NCBI GenBank assembly: GCA_026710565.1
Contig: JAPOQV010000010.1
Coordinates: forward strand, 1 to 16,126
From: Spirochaetaceae bacterium
GTDB lineage: Bacteria > Spirochaetota > Spirochaetia > SZUA-6 > Bin103
Reading direction: 5' to 3'
Length of the DNA: 16,126 nucleotides
The notes under the pieces are model-generated. The model saw nothing but the letters and a program-made list of their open reading frames with translations, had not been told where the DNA came from and did not search any database. The position numbers and the translations under genes were made by a program. Below are positions 13,612-16,126 of the stretch, piece after piece (within the stretch, counting starts at the first letter, position 1; every line of letters begins with the position of its first letter).

Positions 13612-16126
13612 TGCGTCCCCGTTCGACGCCCGCGCGCATCCTCCGCGCCCTGCCCGTTGCGGCCGTACTGCTCGCCGCCGTGCCGGCCACCGCACAGGAG
13701 GCGGCGCAGCAGGGAGACGACTGGTTCTACGGCAAGCCGATCAGAGCGGTCGAGTTCGTCGGCCTGGACACGGTCGCCGAAGACGACCTCCGGCCGATCG
13801 TGGCCCCGTACCTGGGTGAACCCTTCGAGTTGGACCTGTATTTCGAGATGGAGGGCGCGCTGTACGCGACGGAGCTGTTCGAGAGTCTCGAGGCGGACGC
13901 CGCCGAGGGCGACGAGCAGCGATCGACGGTCATCGTGCGCGTGTCGGTGCGGGAGCGGCCGACCATCGACGACATCGTCATCGAGGGCGAGCGCCGGATC
14001 AGGGAAGGGCAGATCCTCAACGCGATGGCGTCGGAACCGGACTCGATCCTGAACTCGCGCCGGCTCGAGGAGGACCTCGACGCGATCCGCGACCTGTACG
14101 AGGCGGACGGGTTCGCCAGCGCACGGGTGGAGTCCACGGTCGTCCCCGACGCGTCCGCCAATCGCGTCACCGTGCGGATCACGGTCACGGAGGGCATCCG
14201 CACCACCGTGGTCGCGATCGACTTCGTCGGCAACGAGTTCGCCTCGGCAGGCACCCTGCGCAGCCAGATGGAGACCCGCGAACGGGCGCTGCTGCAACGC
14301 GGCCTGTTCTCCGAGAGCGCCTTTCAGCGCGATCTCGACAACGTCGTCTCCTACTACCGGAGCAACGGGTACGTGGACGCCTCCATCGACCGGGTTGAGC
14401 GCAGCATCGAGCACGACGCCGGCGGCGACCAGGACCTGCTCAGCCTCACCCTGCACGTGAGCGAAGGACGGACGTTCGAGTACGCGGGCACGGAGTTCGA
14501 GGGCAACAGCGTGTTCACCGACGAAGAGCTGCAGGCGCTCGTGCGCCATCGCGGCGACCGCTCGATCAACCTCGAAACCGTCGCAGCCGACTTCGCGCGG
14601 GTGCAGGACCTGTATTACGAGAACGGTTACATCTTCAACGGCTTCGATCAGGAACTGACCCGCGACGACGAGCAGGGAACGATCCGGGTACGGGTCACCA
14701 TCACCGAACGCGACGGCGCACATATCGAGAACATCACCATCGCGGGCAACGTCAAGACGCGGGAGCACGTGCTGCTCCGAGAGCTGCCGTTCGAGGTCGG
14801 CGACGTGTTCAACCGCACCGAGATCGTCCGCGGCCTGCAGAACCTGTACAACCTGCAGTATTTCACGTCGGTCGAGCCGGGCACGCCACCGGGCAGCGCC
14901 CCCGGCCTGATGGACGTCAACATCACCGTGGAGGAGGGGACGACCGCGGACATCGGCTTCGGAGCCACCTTCTCCGGCGGCGACTTCCCGCTGTCCGGAT
15001 TCGTGCGCTGGTCGGAGCGCAACTTCGCCGGACTGGGGCAGACGATCAGCGTCGACCTGTCCGCCTCGCAGCTCCGGCAGGCGCTGTCGCTCGGTTTCCG
15101 CGAGCCCTGGCTGCTCGGTCAGCCGTGGTCGGCAGGCATCACCCTCGGCGGCGAGCACGCCGTGGTTCGCGGCGTGGCGCAGGACGTCCTCCACCCGGTG
15201 TTCACCGACGCGGAGTCCGAGCACGCCGTGCCCGATCCCTACACCTCGAATGACGACTACACCTCCGGCACGTTGATACCGGACCAGTACACCATGGAGT
15301 ACGACACGTTCGCGATTTCGGCGGAAGTCTCCAGCGGCTACCGGTTCGACACCCTCCTCGGCCGCATCATCGTGCGCGGCGGATTCGGCTCCAGCCTCGA
15401 GTTCCTGGTCTACGACCCGCAGGTCAACCGGCCCTTCGACAAGACGGTCCGCGACCAGTTCGAGCGGTGGAGCGTCGTCAACAACCTGTGGACGGGCGTG
15501 GCATGGGACCGGCGCGACTTCTTCCTGAACCCCACCGAAGGCACGCTGCTCAGCCAGCGGGTCACCCTGACCGGCGGTCCGCTGTCCGGCGACCGTCACT
15601 TCATCGTGCTGGACAGTCAGGCCGAAGCCTTCGCGACGCTTTTCGCCATACCGCTGTCCGATGTCTTCGACCTGAGAGTGGTGCTCGCCGGCCACACCGG
15701 CTTCTCCGTGATCCTTCCCCAGCTCCGTGGTTGCGGTGCCGTCAACGGCAATCCGGGACTGTGCTGGGACCAGGTCCTGGGCCAGGAAGACCTGCTCATC
15801 ATCGACGGGACCAGCGTGGGCCGGGGCTGGGAGCCGGTATTCGACGGCGAGGCGCTGTGGGACAACAAGGTGGAACTGCGGGTACCGATCGACCCGCAGA
15901 TCATCTGGGGCGTGCTGTTCCTGGACGCCGCCCTGCTGTGGGACGACCGCGCCGCCATCGGCGATACCTCGCTGGACGACGTGCACTTCAGCGCCGGGTT
16001 CGGCCTTCGCTTCGCGATCCCGCAACTGCCGTTGCGGCTCTACCTCGCCAAGCCGTTCGCGTTTTACGACCGCAGGCCCCGTGATCCTCCCCGCACCCCA
16101 ACCCGCCGGCCACCAGGCCGGCCGCA
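13611..16126 (+). CDS. bamA: outer-membrane beta-barrel assembly factor BamA, extreme C-terminus cut by the window edge
   Basis: BamA inserts beta-barrel proteins into the outer membrane. The frame is open from ATG 13611 through base 16126 (838 codons, no stop). A signal peptide covers 1-28 (LPVAAVLLAAVPATA, then QE). Five POTRA domains follow at about 40-115, 116-190, 191-285, 286-365 and 366-443. POTRA-type segments such as IDDIVIEGERRIREGQIL and IENITIAGNVKTREHVLLREL are visible. The barrel starts near 446 (DIGFGATFSGGDFPLSGFVRW). Loop 6 carries Cys708 and Cys718, the same ten-residue spacing as the E. coli pair, and then VGRGW (736-740) in place of VRGF. After LRLYLAKPFAFYD the frame becomes a Pro/Arg-rich tail, and the final strand is not seen. 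ATG 13611 overlaps the tamB stop (TGATG). This tamB-bamA order is known in treponemes. Confidence 0.95.
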   Translation, partial: MRPRSTPARILRALPVAAVLLAAVPATAQEAAQQGDDWFYGKPIRAVEFVGLDTVAEDDLRPIVAPYLGEPFELDLYFEMEGALYATELFESLEADAAEGDEQRSTVIVRVSVRERPTIDDIVIEGERRIREGQILNAMASEPDSILNSRRLEEDLDAIRDLYEADGFASARVESTVVPDASANRVTVRITVTEGIRTTVVAIDFVGNEFASAGTLRSQMETRERALLQRGLFSESAFQRDLDNVVSYYRSNGYVDASIDRVERSIEHDAGGDQDLLSLTLHVSEGRTFEYAGTEFEGNSVFTDEELQALVRHRGDRSINLETVAADFARVQDLYYENGYIFNGFDQELTRDDEQGTIRVRVTITERDGAHIENITIAGNVKTREHVLLRELPFEVGDVFNRTEIVRGLQNLYNLQYFTSVEPGTPPGSAPGLMDVNITVEEGTTADIGFGATFSGGDFPLSGFVRWSERNFAGLGQTISVDLSASQLRQALSLGFREPWLLGQPWSAGITLGGEHAVVRGVAQDVLHPVFTDAESEHAVPDPYTSNDDYTSGTLIPDQYTMEYDTFAISAEVSSGYRFDTLLGRIIVRGGFGSSLEFLVYDPQVNRPFDKTVRDQFERWSVVNNLWTGVAWDRRDFFLNPTEGTLLSQRVTLTGGPLSGDRHFIVLDSQAEAFATLFAIPLSDVFDLRVVLAGHTGFSVILPQLRGCGAVNGNPGLCWDQVLGQEDLLIIDGTSVGRGWEPVFDGEALWDNKVELRVPIDPQIIWGVLFLDAALLWDDRAAIGDTSLDDVHFSAGFGLRFAIPQLPLRLYLAKPFAFYDRRPRDPPRTPTRRPPGRP
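16105..16122. other. GC hairpin at the window end
   Basis: GCCGGCC (16105-16111) and GGCCGGC (16116-16122) form a perfect 7-base stem with an ACCA loop. It lies within the open bamA frame. It could be coding coincidence in GC-rich DNA, or a terminator stem if bamA really ends earlier. The window stops four bases later, so no T-tract can be checked. Confidence 0.3.

Noticed and set aside
13605..16025. Minus-strand open frame of 806 codons opposite bamA
   Set aside because: GC-rich codon bias leaves antisense frames open. The plus strand encodes an unmistakable BamA with signal peptide, POTRA domains and barrel, and the antisense product shows only His/Asp/Val-rich low-complexity sequence.

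Overview
The window is GC-rich chromosomal DNA, almost fully coding, with many GTG starts (and one TTG) and genes joined by 1-4 base stop/start overlaps. The gene content is diderm: BamA, TamB, ExbB/ExbD/TonB and signal peptidase I. The PEGA protein, the lepB region and the tamB-bamA pair suggest a high-GC spirochaete (Spirochaetota). That assignment is inferred from gene content and order, not from any marker such as rRNA. There are no RNA genes, insertion sequences, CRISPR arrays or signs of recent horizontal transfer, and no gene-free stretch longer than about 100 bases.

Region 1 (1-1830): two divergent genes. A membrane-anchored PEGA-domain protein reads leftward off the window edge, and signal peptidase I (lepB) reads rightward. 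About 100 bases between them hold candidate promoters for both.

Region 2 (1855-5806): yebC, ruvC, ruvA, ruvB and queA form a compact rightward operon behind a promoter-like sequence. It combines a YebC/PmpR-family factor, the complete Holliday-junction RuvABC machinery and the queuosine enzyme QueA. A 15-base tandem duplication at the ruvB/queA boundary doubles the queA ribosome-binding sequence.

Region 3 (5885-6597): thymidylate kinase (tmk) reads leftward, convergent with queA. Its P-loop has Thr where the catalytic Lys is expected. Upstream of tmk lies a short divergent control region made of a 12-base tandem repeat that supplies five evenly spaced in-frame ATG codons.

Region 4 (6495-16126): a rightward, translationally coupled cluster. 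In order it encodes a small exported protein of unknown function, ExbB, ExbD, a TonB-family energy transducer with a very long Pro-Glu linker, TamB (1477 aa) and BamA (cut by the right edge). All junctions after the first gene are GTGA or TGATG overlaps. The arrangement puts a proton-driven ExbBD-TonB motor in one transcript with the TamB/BamA outer-membrane assembly machinery. This is the most interesting part of the window: it suggests an energised link between the inner membrane and outer-membrane biogenesis, with an uncharacterised exported protein as a possible extra component.
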